From positions 62,001 to 126,000 of the forward strand of contig JADNRX010000062.1 in assembly GCA_015501595.1 (NCBI GenBank): 64,000 nt of DNA. Reading direction: 5' to 3'. This document shows, in pieces, positions 34,201 to 45,425 of the stretch. Both the position numbers and the translations under genes were made by a program. This stretch comes from Hymenopellis radicata (taxonomy: Eukaryota; Basidiomycota; Agaricomycetes; Agaricales; Physalacriaceae). Under the pieces are notes generated by a model, which was not told the origin of the DNA, ran no database searches, and saw nothing but the letters and a program-made list of their open reading frames with translations. The stretch's first letter is position 1; every line of letters begins with the position of its first letter.

Positions 34201-34965
34201 AGGAGGAAAGAAGTCCTCTCGAAAGCGTCCCTTTTCACTCTCCTCCCAAGCAAAACCAGCTTCCTGCTGCATCATGAAGTGATGCATGAGTTTTCGCTCT
34301 TCAGGCCACAGGAAATCACCAGGATGCAGAGAGTCAATGATGTCTCTGCGCTCCTCTGTATAGCGACCAGTAGGCGTGAATTCCGCCGGAAAGAGAGAGA
34401 GTGTAGGCATGTCTGCAAGCGGATCACCCTTGATATCCCGGATGATCCTGAAGTGTTCAGGCAGAGTAGCCCCCACAGGTTTGACTCTGTCATCCACCTT
34501 CTTGTACTTCTTGGCTGCAAAGACGCCGACTGGTGTGTAGGGTGTAGATGACTTGTCCGAGTCGAGCAAATTCATGATGTTGACCGTGTATAAAGGATTT
34601 GCCTCTAAGATAGTGGCGAAAGCAGGCTGGAATGGCAACTCCGAGGAAGGCACAGGCAGGCGTGTTGAACTGCCCAGAGGGATAGACTCGCTATGCAGGT
34701 CAGAAGCACCAAAGGTAGCAGCTGCCAAAACGAAGGATTTGGTAGTGAATGAAGTTGCCGATTCCGATTCCACTGAGCTGGATACAAGAGCTTCAGTGAG
34801 ACCTGATATAGAAATAGAAAATTTGGGTATAGATGTGGTATCCTTGAAGACATTGGGGTCTTCCAAGGGTTTACCGAAGCGAGGCGTCCGATCCGATTTA
34901 TCCGAGTTATGTGTAACCGTTATGACGAGAGCGATTTCCTGATTAGGTTGCAGATTCATGGGCAA
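31263..34965 (-). CDS. pol: retrotransposon pol: reverse transcriptase, RNase H, integrase (two frame breaks near the 3' end)
   Basis: About 1,230 aa. The reverse transcriptase has WFTVLKKDGKSLRIVHDLQ, the PLGTFRLTKLPMGW motif and active-site FMDDAG (a variant of YIDD). A linker of the basidiomycete Gypsy type follows (RFVWEHFQALNRIV). RNase H begins at LCVDSSIIAIGYG. Integrase has an H/C zinc motif (AAHDDLGHKG...CHDC) and the catalytic series YVDTFFMP, VTDNGTAF, NGIIENRHYDVREGL. The frame is open from 34965 to the core. One base is missing at the G run 31716-31719, where ATWLTTP leads into the THILTHEELI frame. Another is missing near 31390, after ALDYQ; the third frame then reaches a TAG at 31263. 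Breaks lie only in the integrase C-terminal tail. Reading frame is continuous with gag across one UAG. Confidence 0.9.
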
Positions 34966-34968
34966 TGA

Positions 34969-37362
34969 CTAGTCCTGCTGGACCAAAACCTGAGGACTGT
35001 CCTTTTCGAATTCATCTGCAGTAGGTGCAAACCGAGGATTTCCGCGAGCATGAGTTGGGATCGTCACCACCTTCTCCGTGTTAGGATCATGGATAGTGAG
35101 GGTCTGATTGCCGTTGAGGTAGTTCCGAGTGATAGTCTCTCCTAGTACCCCAAAGGGCCGTCCTAGAAGGATGTCATAGGCAACACCTTCAATGACGTGG
35201 ACCTGCAGGAACATAGTGAGATCTCCGATTGAGAAAGGCACATTTCTGCACAGTCCCAGAGACTCGTCCACGCCCTGATTCGCGGATTGGACTGCAATAG
35301 TGACTTCACTGTCCATTGGCAGACCTGAACTGCGCCAGACACGACCAGACATGGCTACAATCTGGGCACCTTCATCCAAGATAGCCTCTGCCTCGAACTT
35401 GTGGTTGATAGTTGGAGTGATAGCCCTCAAGGCCAAAGTCTCTGCTCCCACTATGACCCCAGTCTCAGCAAGAGACATATAGAAGGCTTCAATTCGTTCC
35501 TCCTTAGACAGGCCACTGGTATCGTTTTCCACCATCTCAGTGAAGCGAACTTCAGCAGGTTCGACGTCCTCAGAGAAGGGAACACGTTTCCCAGAGACTG
35601 CATCTTTGACACGTCTGCGCAAATCTGGAGCAACAGCCAGGAGATCCCGATTAGAGATTGTAGTGCTGCCATCCATCATAGTAGAGAAAGCCCTCTCTGC
35701 AGCCTCCTTCTCTCTGGCGGAGAGAGGAGCGAGAGTCCGGTATTGTCGGTTCTCAGCTCTGAAGGGATTGCGACTCTTGAAAGGCTCCTTTGGCGTGTCT
35801 TCAGCTGATGCCTGAGGCTGGACCACTGTCTGAGCAGGTACAGCAGTCCTGGATTGAAGTGGTGGATCAGAGGTTGACTTGGTTCCTGCAGTAGCAGCAG
35901 CCGAGTCGACATCCTCTTCATCTGAGACTTCCTCTATCCGAGACCATGGAATGGAATCATCTGCAGGCATGTTTGCTTTCTTGTTAGAGGGGTCCTCTCG
36001 CTTCCCAGCCTTAGGAATGTCTTCTGTCCTAGGTGCCTTAGGTCTAAGGTTATACCCATGACCTGCAGGCTGACCCTTCCCAGAGATCATCTTCTTTCCA
36101 GGTGGCATAGGAGGTCCGAGTCGTCCATCTGCTGCAGTGAATGCTGCTGCAATGTTGGCATCCCAGTACTGGTTGGCCAAGTCCTCTTGATTATGGGCCT
36201 CAAAAGCGACTGTAGAGATGAGAGAGGCTGTGTTGGGAATGCGAGAACCTTTATGCTTGACTGGAATTGCTTCCAAGAGGAAAGTCTGTCCAGGACCAGG
36301 GAGCCTGGCATCAGGATTATTCTGGTTCCACAGCAGAACCCTCTCATGAAGAGTTCCATTTCCTCTAGGCCATTTCCGGCTGCCATCACGAAGCATACTG
36401 CGTCCATTTTGATCCACAGCTAGAACTCCACTTCTCATATCCTCTAGATGAACTGTACAGTCCTTCCAGGACTTGCACACTCCACCACAGTAGCAGGGTC
36501 TGCGTCCTCCACCCTGCTGAGTGAAGGTCTGCTGCACTTGTGGAGCTGCAGTAGGAGCTGCTTGAGATGCCTGAGGTGGTGGACCATAGTCTCTCCTCTG
36601 GATCTGATTCTGAGCAGAATTGATGAATGGTTGTCCTGCTGTGAGGCCAGCTGTGGTGAATGCTGCAACGATAGCTGATGCAAAGGCGGCAGGTTCTAGA
36701 CCTTCAATCTTTACTGTAGAGGTGCTAGAGGAGGTGGTAGAAGCGGAGTAGGTGGATGTTCCGGATAGACAGAACTCCGCTTCCTTGATGATATTTGCTA
36801 GGACATGTGGGCGCAAAGGCTGATGATCTGGGTGTTTGATTTCCAAGCGTCTAGTGACACTGTCACGAAGTCCGGCTCCCAGGCCTTTGACATACATTCT
36901 GGACAGCTCTGGAGCTGAGACTACATCTTCATCCATCAAGAGAGTGCCAATTCTCTTGAAAGATCGAGTGAAATCTCCTAACGTCTGCAGGTCCTTAGGA
37001 GGACTCCTGGCACGTTCTAAAACCAAGTGCTCTAGGTCTGTGAGCTCATATCGGCCTTTCAGCTGTGATCCTGGATAAATTTCCATGACAGCCTTGACAA
37101 AGGGTGCCCATGTAGGAGTGATAGCGAGTTGAGTGCCTCTAGCAGTGACAGTCTTGGTTTCTTTAAGGGTTCTCCAAGACTCCCGATCATCTGCGGAGAG
37201 ATAGTGCAGGGCGTAGAACACCCAGTCTGCCTCGTCTGTCTTGCCGTGCTCTTCACATACTCTCTTTATGTCTTCCAAGTAATCTGACAGATCCTTGGGA
37301 TTGCCCGAGAACGTGGGAGCTGACTTGGTCGAGCGAGGAGGCATGGTCTTTGTAGCAGACAT
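34969..37362 (-). CDS. gag: retrotransposon gag and aspartic protease
   Basis: 797 aa from the first ATG. The amino half is a Gypsy capsid-type domain (FSGNPKDLSDYLEDIKRVC to ADDRESWRTL, then FVKAVMEIYPG). A Cys cluster CYCGGVCKSWKDC follows in place of a classic CCHC knuckle. The C-terminal part is a retropepsin-like protease: catalytic region AEAILDEGAQIVAMSGR and the later ILLGRPFGV hydrophobic-hydrophobic-G motif. DEG in place of DTG/DSG is common in basidiomycete elements. Stop UAG at 34971-34969. The same frame is open upstream to about 37728 without an ATG; a CTG at 37698-37696 followed by APKRKS sits where an initiator might be expected. Confidence 0.9.
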   Translation of the reverse strand: MSATKTMPPRSTKSAPTFSGNPKDLSDYLEDIKRVCEEHGKTDEADWVFYALHYLSADDRESWRTLKETKTVTARGTQLAITPTWAPFVKAVMEIYPGSQLKGRYELTDLEHLVLERARSPPKDLQTLGDFTRSFKRIGTLLMDEDVVSAPELSRMYVKGLGAGLRDSVTRRLEIKHPDHQPLRPHVLANIIKEAEFCLSGTSTYSASTTSSSTSTVKIEGLEPAAFASAIVAAFTTAGLTAGQPFINSAQNQIQRRDYGPPPQASQAAPTAAPQVQQTFTQQGGGRRPCYCGGVCKSWKDCTVHLEDMRSGVLAVDQNGRSMLRDGSRKWPRGNGTLHERVLLWNQNNPDARLPGPGQTFLLEAIPVKHKGSRIPNTASLISTVAFEAHNQEDLANQYWDANIAAAFTAADGRLGPPMPPGKKMISGKGQPAGHGYNLRPKAPRTEDIPKAGKREDPSNKKANMPADDSIPWSRIEEVSDEEDVDSAAATAGTKSTSDPPLQSRTAVPAQTVVQPQASAEDTPKEPFKSRNPFRAENRQYRTLAPLSAREKEAAERAFSTMMDGSTTISNRDLLAVAPDLRRRVKDAVSGKRVPFSEDVEPAEVRFTEMVENDTSGLSKEERIEAFYMSLAETGVIVGAETLALRAITPTINHKFEAEAILDEGAQIVAMSGRVWRSSGLPMDSEVTIAVQSANQGVDESLGLCRNVPFSIGDLTMFLQVHVIEGVAYDILLGRPFGVLGETITRNYLNGNQTLTIHDPNTEKVVTIPTHARGNPRFAPTADEFEKDSPQVLVQQD

Positions 37363-37740
37363 GGTTGGAGGTGGATTTGCGGATGGAAAGGATGATGGTT
37401 GTTGAGGTGATTGAGGTGTTTGTTGTCTGGGGACTCGGAAAGGGTTGGAAGTAGAGGCTGATGGAGCCCCTGAAGGAGGTAATGGGAATTGGAAGGTGAA
37501 GGGATCCAGAGCAATGCCTGAGAACCCTGATGTGAGATCGTCTAGTGACGGATTGGGTGATGGTGTTGGAGATGGAGATGGAGTTCGTGGCCGAGAAGAG
37601 GAGGCACCAGCTGTATCAACAGTGTGTTGCCTCTTCTGAAAGCGTCCGAGCTCGTCTCTACTAGGTGTATTGGAAGTTGATTTCCGTTTGGGAGCCAGTG
37701 TATTGTGGAGAAAACCGGTGTATTATTTGTGAAAATGGAT

Positions 37741-37758
37741 CCCTCGCGGTGGGCTCCA
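37741..37758 (-). other. primer-binding site
   Basis: TGGAGCCCACCGCGAGGG read on the minus strand, 2 nt inside the 5' LTR. It would pair with a tRNA ending in GGTGGGCU-CCA. A U discriminator fits tRNA-Cys better than most, but the tRNA is not proven. Confidence 0.75.
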
Positions 37759-37760
37759 CT

Positions 37761-38297
37761 TGTGCACTACAGTCCGTACCTGATCACAAGAACTTCAAGA
37801 TCTTGGGATCAACACAATGATAAACACACGGAGAGAAAGACCACTCAAGAAAGATATGAATGATCAAGAGAAGTGAGCTAAGAGAGATGCCAAGAACAAG
37901 GCTAGAAGAATAGCTGTTGTTGTGTGGGTGTCTAAACTGAGGAACTACAGGGCAAGTACTGTAGCTTATATACTGTAGTACTAGCCCTCGTAACTATGTA
38001 GATGCGGATACGGCAACTAAGTCAGAGATAGATAAAGGAAATACGTATCTAAGGATACGGCATGGTGATAAACGAAACAAATGTGTAGGCATAGTGATAT
38101 ACGAAGAGGCATGGTGATATATGAAAAGGAATGAAACGGCATGGAAATACATGAATGAAATGAAGGGAATATCCTTCCAAGGAGACTGATGAATCTGCAT
38201 GTGTTGCAGAGTGCGATGGTGATGACACGATCACCTGATGTTGCAATCCTGCAGGGATTGATACCGTTCTAAGCACAGGGAGTGCCCGAACGGTACA
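37761..38297 (-). repeat. LTR (5' LTR in element orientation)
   Basis: 537 bp. The Pol II promoter of the element: TATATAAG on the minus strand at 37972-37965. Partner of 26163-26699. Confidence 0.95.
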
Positions 38298-39087
38298 CGG
38301 TCAATGTGACTTCATAGTCAAGTCAACAACGCGGAGAAGACACAGAAGGAAAAGACTTACATTCGAGTAACGAGGAAGGCATGCAGCGGCGATGACCGCT
38401 GCTACGTGACAGCAAGGGCCTACACTAAGATACGGTCAGTCGCGAACAGCTAAATCAGAACAAGAGTTAGCTTACGGGTAAGGAGAGCGTCTAAGTCGGG
38501 TTTCAAGCCCTACATAACGAGCACGCTCAAGAAGTGCTGGATGTTTCAAGCACTCAGATGGGTTTACAGACTCGACTCGCTGATCAGTTCGGCCAACATT
38601 GACAGTAATTACCAAGTAATTACACTCTCGAGAAATATCGCGTACCGTCAGTAGATAGCGTGCCACCCTGTAGCGTATTGCATGCAATACATTTAAACGC
38701 AAAGACGGATCGATATCGCCCTGGGACCAAACTTGAAGGCAGAGTAAACTCGAAAAAACAATATGCCGATTCGGCGGCAGTCCATTTGAAGGCAATCCGA
38801 GTAGACAGTACTTGGGGAGTCCCGAATATTGCTCTTCGGTGTTTGAGCAAAGCGCCTCAAAGCGCACAGCGTGATACTCTCGTGCCTTTTGTGTCGGACG
38901 TTGGATAACATTCATGTCGTCTTACCGCGGACTCACTCGTCACTCGAGCGGTTACTTGGGATTGGTACAGCAGATAGCAGACGTCCGGTTACCTGAGTAG
39001 TTAACGGGATGAGCGGAGTTTGAAGCGTCAGGACCTGTCACAGATTCTCCATCGTAACAAGAAGTGACCTGCCTTTTACGGTCAACC
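38298..39087. other. unassigned DNA right of the retrotransposon
   Basis: Begins with CGGT (38298-38301), the right target-site copy. Minus-strand splice-like signals (GTAAG at about 38361-38357 and 38476-38472) hint at a host gene cut by the insertion, but no protein was recognised across the junction. Confidence 0.4.
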
Positions 39088-39514
39088 ATGTCCACGTCCG
39101 CAGAGGCCGCCGCCCAGCTCATCTACGCCCCGAATGTACAGGCCAACACATCCTTGATCACAGTCAAATTCCTGTCGGCATGCTTTGCTGGCGCTGTGGC
39201 AGGTATCCTCGGTCTCGAAAACTGGACTGGTTTCGCGCTGTTCCTTGTCTCAACCCTCTTCACTTCCTTCTGCATTCACACCATCAACTGTCGCGGGGCT
39301 CCCTCTAAATACCTACCGCGCGGTGTGTCCGACCTGATCAATCCAGGCCAGGACAATGCTTTCACTTTCGTCCTTGTCTGGACTCTCTTCTACGGTACGC
39401 TGTTCCACGCCAAGCTCATTACTAGATCCGCTAACGCGTCGAGAAGGTATCGTTCATGGTAAGCCACCGTTCGTGGAGTTGTGCCACAAGTACTTATACT
39501 TCTCTAGTCTATGA
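39088..39514 (+). CDS. EMC6: ER membrane protein complex subunit 6
   Basis: Small subunit of the EMC, which inserts tail-anchored and multipass proteins into the ER membrane. Two exons, 39088-39394 and 39447-39514, about 124 aa. The body matches EMC6: IYAPNVQANTSLITVKFLSA, then GILGLENWTGFALFLVSTL (helices 1-2) and GQDNAFTFVLVWTLFYG (helix 3). The usual end is YGIVHVYD; here splicing gives YGIVHGKPPF and about 15 unusual residues before TGA, so the tail is longer than normal. Start MSTSAEAAAQ chosen over an upstream in-frame ATG at 39064. Confidence 0.9.
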
Positions 39515-40096
39515 TTAGTGCTCGGGGTGCCTCGAGCTCCATCGGGAACGTTCTTTGTGCGTTTTGTGTCCTCCCTGTGACCGGGCTACATAATAAATCA
39601 TGTTCCGCTCCAGCACCTTCTCAGGCGGTCCTCCATCTCGCGCGGATGGAGGCAATCACATCGATATGATACAATGCCTCCGGGAAGGCTTCAGTTACCG
39701 GAACGGGCGCAATCTGTGAGATATTGGCACGAGTAGAATTTGATACAGAGTCTAGACTGTTCCCGCATCGCTTTTTCGTGTTCTGTCTCCATTGCGGAAT
39801 TTCTCGAATACCAGTGTTGTATTTCATCCTTGAAGCTTGACTTGCACTCCTCTTTGTCTCGTATTATGGGCGTCTGTCAGGCGTGTGTAGGGGCGCCAAG
39901 TTCAGGACCGAGCCACGTGGGAAATACACGCGACGCCACGCGGCACCAGACTCCACGTGTTGTTGCCTTGGATCTCATCTCCGACTTCCTTGTTCGCAAA
40001 CAGTAACAGCAAAAACCCAGGCCGTAAACAATAATATGGTCAGCCAATGCGGGTCGGCGCTTCTTTCTTTTCCTCTATCTCCCTCCCACCTCCTCC
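39515..40096. other. intergenic, no gene recognised
   Basis: EMC6 3' region and the presumed promoter of the DUF6593 gene. Confidence 0.5.
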
Positions 40097-40840
40097 ATGC
40101 CCACCTCCCAGATCCTCCTCCAGTATGGCTCGGACCCCTTCAACTCGCGCTATGAGGACGTCGAGGGCAGATCGGCCTTTACATTGCACGTCCAGCTTTG
40201 ATTTCGGTTGACTTTGACGTCTGACGTTTTCTAGATCGCTGGTGAATACATCCGCTCTTTGCATGCATTAAACCACTCCTTCTCACCCCACTGTCCAGGC
40301 ATCTGAAACGCCCAACTTGGTGATAAAGTTGACGCGTGAGGCGCTATGGGCTCAACAGCACCCAACGATCATGGGGCCCTCCAATTCGTATTTCTACTTT
40401 GGTCCTCGAAATTCTCCGGGGTACGTTGTCTACGGCAACACGCGCGTCAACGTCGCGATGGCGTATCTCTTGCGTCAACAACGAGAGGGGAGCTCGTAGG
40501 TCGTCAACACCTCATCCATATCGCCCTCCTCGCTGATAGTTAAGCTTCCAGATCACGCTATTTCATGTCGCAGAGTGGCAAGCTGTACAAATGGAGAATC
40601 TCGCAGCAACGGATGGAGGTAAGTCGCCCAAATTGTCCTTGTCTCCCATCAAACTGACCTTCCATTCCATCTTCGAAGTGCATGGATGGTCGGAATGTTG
40701 TGGCGGTGTGGGACCTCAGCCATCCAGATCACGAACATCACGCAACGCTGACCATCAAACCTGCTGGTCTCCTCTTCGTCACGGAGATCCTCACCACCCT
40801 GATACTAAATCGAATGGCCCAGGACTTGAATTGGTGCTGA
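40097..40840 (+). CDS. DUF6593-type agaricomycete protein
   Basis: Member of a fungus-specific family found in many copies in mushrooms; function unknown, structurally reminiscent of scramblase/tubby-like domains (family knowledge). Exons joined by hand: 40097-40189, about 40300-40497, about 40548-40618, and about 40681-40840. Motifs in order: ILLQYGSDPFNSRYEDVEGR, LVIKLTREALWAQQHP, NSYFYFGPRNSPGYVVYGN, SGKLYKWRI, RMECMDGRNVVAVWDLSHP and TIKPAGLLFVTEILTTLIL. It is about 175 aa, normal for the family, and ends DLNWC. First-intron borders are least certain because a second AG lies inside it. No signal peptide. Confidence 0.75.
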
Positions 40841-43215
40841 CGCGCCGAAAACATTCCTGTATCAGCTTTGCCCTGCTCATGATCCATCATCATGTCTCCG
40901 CCACTATGACCAGTTGTAGCAATTATTTCTTTATCCATCTCAGTTCGTTTCGTATCTTGTCACAGGGTCTTTCGGTGGTGTATTAACGCACTTCTCTCTC
41001 AGCTATTTAATCACAACAATCTATACCGTGATGTATTCAATTCATTGGACTTTCTGCTCTCAATCTCCCGCACCCTGGAAGTTCGTTTACATAAATTGCG
41101 CAATTGTTAGGTTGTGTCGTCTTCAACGTCCCTCGTCTTTGATGCTTTACGCAAGATGGTGGGTCCTCTCAGGTCGCACCGATTAACGTCCGTAACATTT
41201 GGGCTCAGGATCAACATGCTTCGATGCTCTGTTCTATGCTAATGTCATAATAGGCCCACACAGCTATCTACGAAAGGTGGGCTCTCATCCCTGGCTAGTC
41301 TCTCTTCGCTTATCGAGCTCCTGGTTCCTGAAACGCAGGATTAAGCAGGTATGGATATCAGATCCGCATCGCGTCTCGTCAAACGAGCAATGGATATCGA
41401 TGGCGATCGTGTGTTTTCGTTCCATTGTGACTCGTACGCCACTCCACGAGCATCATCCCGACCTGCCGTCATTGGTGGATGGTGGGACAAATAATCATCG
41501 TCCCTTCGGCGCGAGAAACGATCGGACAGATTCTGTACAACGGGCTCGGGGGATCTTCCTTTCCTCGTTCACGTGGGACGTGCTATCGCCCGGCCAATCC
41601 GGAGAACCAGCTCGTTGTGCGCGTACCGAGGCGCATATGTGCAGTTACGATCCAAAGATCTGGAACGACGTGGGTGGAGGTCAGATGACGCACCAGGCGT
41701 TTGAGGACGCCAGATGGTCAGCCTCACGCGCTACTCCAAGAACCCTAGCGGTTTCCCATGCATCCTCGCCGACTGGCACGAAATTGGGCGACTCGGGATG
41801 CGTGGTGGTCCTCTGAAGACGGGGACCTTTCGTCTTCTATCAGACAGCAGTGTCTAGCCTCAGAATCAGTCATAAGCGCCCCTCGATCCGAGCTCAGCTC
41901 GATGTTTTTGGTAACCTCTCAACCCCGGTAGAGCCCATCAATGCTTCTCCCGCTCCTCCACTGGGACCGGGCATGGAACACCATTGGCATCATCAAGGGT
42001 TCCTTCTCGAATGGCTCGTTCTCGCTGCGAGTTGATCTTTACTCATGTCCAATTGTCTGGTTCCCTGCTTGCTCTATGTGCAGGGAAATTGACGTCAAGG
42101 CGTTCACATATATTTCACCCGCCACATCGGGCTCATCACGCACCTGCTGATGAGGCTTGTGTGGGAGGACGCCACAGCACATTTCGGTTATTTAGTCTCG
42201 CGGAATGTTTCCGAGATTTGAATGGGGCCGAGCCCGGTTAGATGGAACGATAGAAATGGTTGACCCGCAGGCTCTGGATTGGACGGCGGTGACTAATTTC
42301 CATTCTTGATTGGTTTGGCCAAGGCTTTTGTTCTCAGGTTGGGATAAGAGCAAACAATAATGGCCCGGTTTGCCGTGGGTATTTCACTCGCTAGTGGCGC
42401 TATCTTTCTGAAAACGTAAATTTCGTTATAGCTGTATGACCACGGTGGCGGCGCCATTTTGCCGCCTTGTAGGACGCGTAATGTGGCACGGCAGAAAGAT
42501 ACGTACGCTGGGCGCACTATTTTTACAACGCCTTAAACATTTCAGCTTTCAGAAAACTTCAGAACCGACTGATGGTGCTGGGGGTAAGTACCAAGTAGAT
42601 GCATAGTATCCGTCCTCCTCGCATATGTGCCTGAGGAGTTGAATACCGAAAGCGGAGTTGACTCGGACGGAAGGCAATATTAATCCCAGGGCAATTCTAA
42701 AGGTTCCTCGTTAGTAAGTAGTCTTGTGTTCTTACCAGGTGCAAGGAACTGCTAGCGAGGTCATACGTATATACAACTACGTCCGCGTTGAAAAAGTTCT
42801 TCCATATTACAGTGAGAGCATCATCATGTAACGGGCAGAGTGGATTCGTGAGAGGCCCACCTCGAAAGCGCCAATGAGATGCTTAAGTTAAATAAAGCCC
42901 TTCGGAAACCGCGCTATCACAAACTTGTTTGTTCCGGGGTGATTGTTTACCGGTAGAGGGTACGATCTGTATCTTTTCAAAGTGTGTGGTAAGGCGAACG
43001 CCGAACACCTTGGGTACCGAGGAGACCCTGATGGATCGGATCATCCACGCGAAGCGCACGTGTACGGTAACGTTTAGACTAGTGAACTTGTTCTCGACGG
43101 CCATCCCTAGCTTGGGTGTCCACTGTCCACGCATCCCAGTGAGCCCGACGCGCGTCGAACGTTCTGGGCCACAGCTAAATCTGACTCTCCTTTTCTTAGG
43201 TTGTGGCGTTTTGTC
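40841..43215. other. 2.4 kb without a supported gene
   Basis: A 205-codon frame at 41199-41816 (+) has no recognisable motif. Neighbouring frames contain protein-like scraps such as RPANPENQLVVRVP (near 41590) and RYSKNPSGFPCILADWHEI (near 41730), which could be exons of an unknown or decayed plus-strand gene. No consistent model was found. Confidence 0.35.
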
Positions 43216-44565
43216 ATGAGCGATGGGGCGCAATATGGCCTCCGAGCGTCTTTCCATCCCCTCTATCATCTCTTACTACCCGACTTGCTACTTGCCCTGG
43301 CGCTAGCATTCAATCCGCCACAACGCTGGCGCGTGTTATTCTTCTTGGGATTCTGTTACGCTAGCGGCTTGGCCCTGCAATCGACGACTGGGGACATCTT
43401 GCAGGATTATACCTTGGGCACGTTTATTACAGCGCAATGGTTTACAGCCCTGCATTTATTACTTCTTGCGGATCCTTTAAACGAGTATCGACACGTTGCC
43501 GACGAGATACATCCCACGCAGTATGGCTTGTGGTATCGCGGCTATTGGTGTGCGTGCGTTATTCATAGCGTCCGTGGGCTTGGGTGGAATTTTCAGGTAT
43601 TTTTGTTTTTTGTAGGGAAGGAATGAAGTGTTGCTTATGCAGGTCTTCAGATGCGACATATATTTGAACGCCCGAGTTCGGACTACCCTCGGTGGAAGTT
43701 TGTGCGGTCGCGTTTGACACGCGTTCTGTGCTGTATCCTCCTGCTGGATGCCGCGCAGTCGTATATGTCGTTCAATCCGAGCATATTCAGACATGTAGAC
43801 GCAGAATCGGTCGCTTCGCGAGGGTATTGGCGCAGATTTTTAAACATATTCATCTCAGCGCTTAACCCATATTGTGGATTGAGCTTCCCTTATTACCTGG
43901 TCTCCGCACTGCACGTTGCTGCTGGCTACTCGCAGCCGATAGACTGGCCCGATCCTTTCGGCAGCATCAAGGAGGCGTATACTATCCGAAGGTTTTGGAC
44001 GTAAGTCGTTCGTGGCATTTGCTTCAGGTATTATTGGGGACGTGACTTTCTCAGGAAATTTTGGCATCAACTGATGAATCGTGTATGTGTGATGAATTCA
44101 TCCTCGTGTTATTTCTGTTTGCTTACTTTGTTCCTTTAGAATGTTATCGTCGTCGGCCGCTTTGTAGCGCGCGCCCTTGATCTCAAGCGGCATTCATGGT
44201 CCGACTATCTGACCGGTGTTTCTGTGGGGTTCCTTGTTTCTGGTGTCATACATATCGGAGGCGATGTTATGGCTGGCATGCAACACATAGGAAAGTCACT
44301 GCCGTTCTTCCTCTTTCAGGCAGTCGGTATCGCGCTCGAACAAGGTTGTATTCAACTCCTACGGCGAATGGGAGTCCGCGGGTCTGGTTTGTATCGCTGG
44401 TTGGGACGTCTCTGGGTTTGTTTGTGGTTTAGTGTCAGCGCTGTAGGGTTCGTCGACTGGGGCATTCATGTAGGATTCTTCTACAAGGATGCTTTGCCTT
44501 TCTCTCCTACACGCTATATTATCAGCCGTTGTGTCGCTTTCGATATACCAGACATTCCTTCTTGA
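43216..44565 (+). CDS. MBOAT-type wax-synthase-like acyltransferase, copy 3
   Basis: Four exons in frame: 43216-43596, 43651-44000, 44055-44082 and 44140-44565, about 394 aa. Start MSDGAQYGLRASFHP. Exon structure equals copy 1, including the 28-nt third exon, but the protein is clearly diverged: YTIRRFWTKFWHQLMNR for the conserved block, SGVIHIGGDVMAGM for the His motif, and FVDWGIHVGFFYKDALPFSP near the end. All introns have good GT...AG ends. An older paralogue than copies 1 and 2; intact. It lies head-to-tail with a repeat block and tRNA-Asp copy 4, but in the opposite arrangement to the other copies. Confidence 0.85.
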
Positions 44566-44924
44566 TATTGCTACGATATGTCACTTGTGTGCACCGTGTC
44601 TTCCGCTTCTTGTCGTCGATGTTTTCATCGCATCCTTTGTCCTTCTAGTTTAGTGCTTTCCTACCCCAGCTTATTGTGTTCTCTAGACTCATACACTAGA
44701 TTATTCCTTTTAAACGATCATGGCTACAAGATCTGGCTTTACACTCCTCGTGTCCTCCCAGCGTCGTCAGTGCTATCAACTGTCCAAAACGCCGGCTCTG
44801 CCTTCTCTTCTGCCTCTTTCGACGGTATCACTATGGACTGCGAATACACCCTCGCACCGTAACACTATCCTGCGTCTAACTCAACTGACGTGACACATTG
44901 AGACGAGGTTTGGTCTCTGGATTG

Positions 44925-45310
44925 ATGTGCGACAAGTCGGCGACGCCTTTCGCGCAGAACTTGCACACGTATGTAGCTTGAACGAGCCACATGGAGCAAC
45001 ATGTACCTCCTGTCCTCTTGTGAGTTTACTTGTGTGGACGGAGAACGGTTCTCAAACAGTTATTAAACTAGTGTGTAAGTAGAACGGGACTTTCTGGCAA
45101 GGACTGAGGAATATTTCCCTTAGAGTCTGAATATGGCATGACCTTGGCGCCGAGTCAAGTAGAGAGTGGCGGGACAAAGGCGGGATCTGGGCGGCCACCG
45201 CTGCACCACATCACGGGTGAAAGCAAGTGCTTGTATCGAAACCGTTAGTAACGGTTTCAAAACTGGGGCGGGGGGTCGGTATCAAGTTAATAACAGTGCC
45301 AGGAGGTCCC
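44925..45310 (-). repeat. inverted copy of the dispersed repeat block
   Basis: 44925-45130 matches the reverse complement of about 25330-25500 and 15420-15560. 45180-45310 matches the reverse complement of 14700-14900. Palindrome CCGTTAGTAACGG at 45242-45254. Confidence 0.75.
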
Positions 45311-45425
45311 CACCCTAAGTCTAACTCGCTGCGACGCTGCCTCCGGTTTCAACTTTCAATACGTTGAATTCATTGGTTTCTTATGAAAAAGAAGAAGAAA
45401 AATTGGCTGGAAAGCAGGGGGATCA

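Larger units (their letters stand above)
26163..38297 (-). mobile_element. complete Ty3/Gypsy-class LTR retrotransposon with antisense cargo genes
   Basis: 12,135 bp bounded by two 537-bp LTRs that show no difference by eye, with 4-bp target duplications CGGT at 26159-26162 and 38298-38301. In element direction (minus strand): LTR 38297-37761, PBS 37758-37741, gag, an in-frame UAG, pol, about 4.5 kb of extra DNA with two plus-strand spliced genes, PPT 26710-26700, LTR 26699-26163. The RT-RNaseH-integrase order places it in Ty3/Gypsy. Matching LTRs mean recent insertion or recent LTR conversion. It is about twice the length of a usual fungal Gypsy element because of the cargo segment. Confidence 0.93.
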
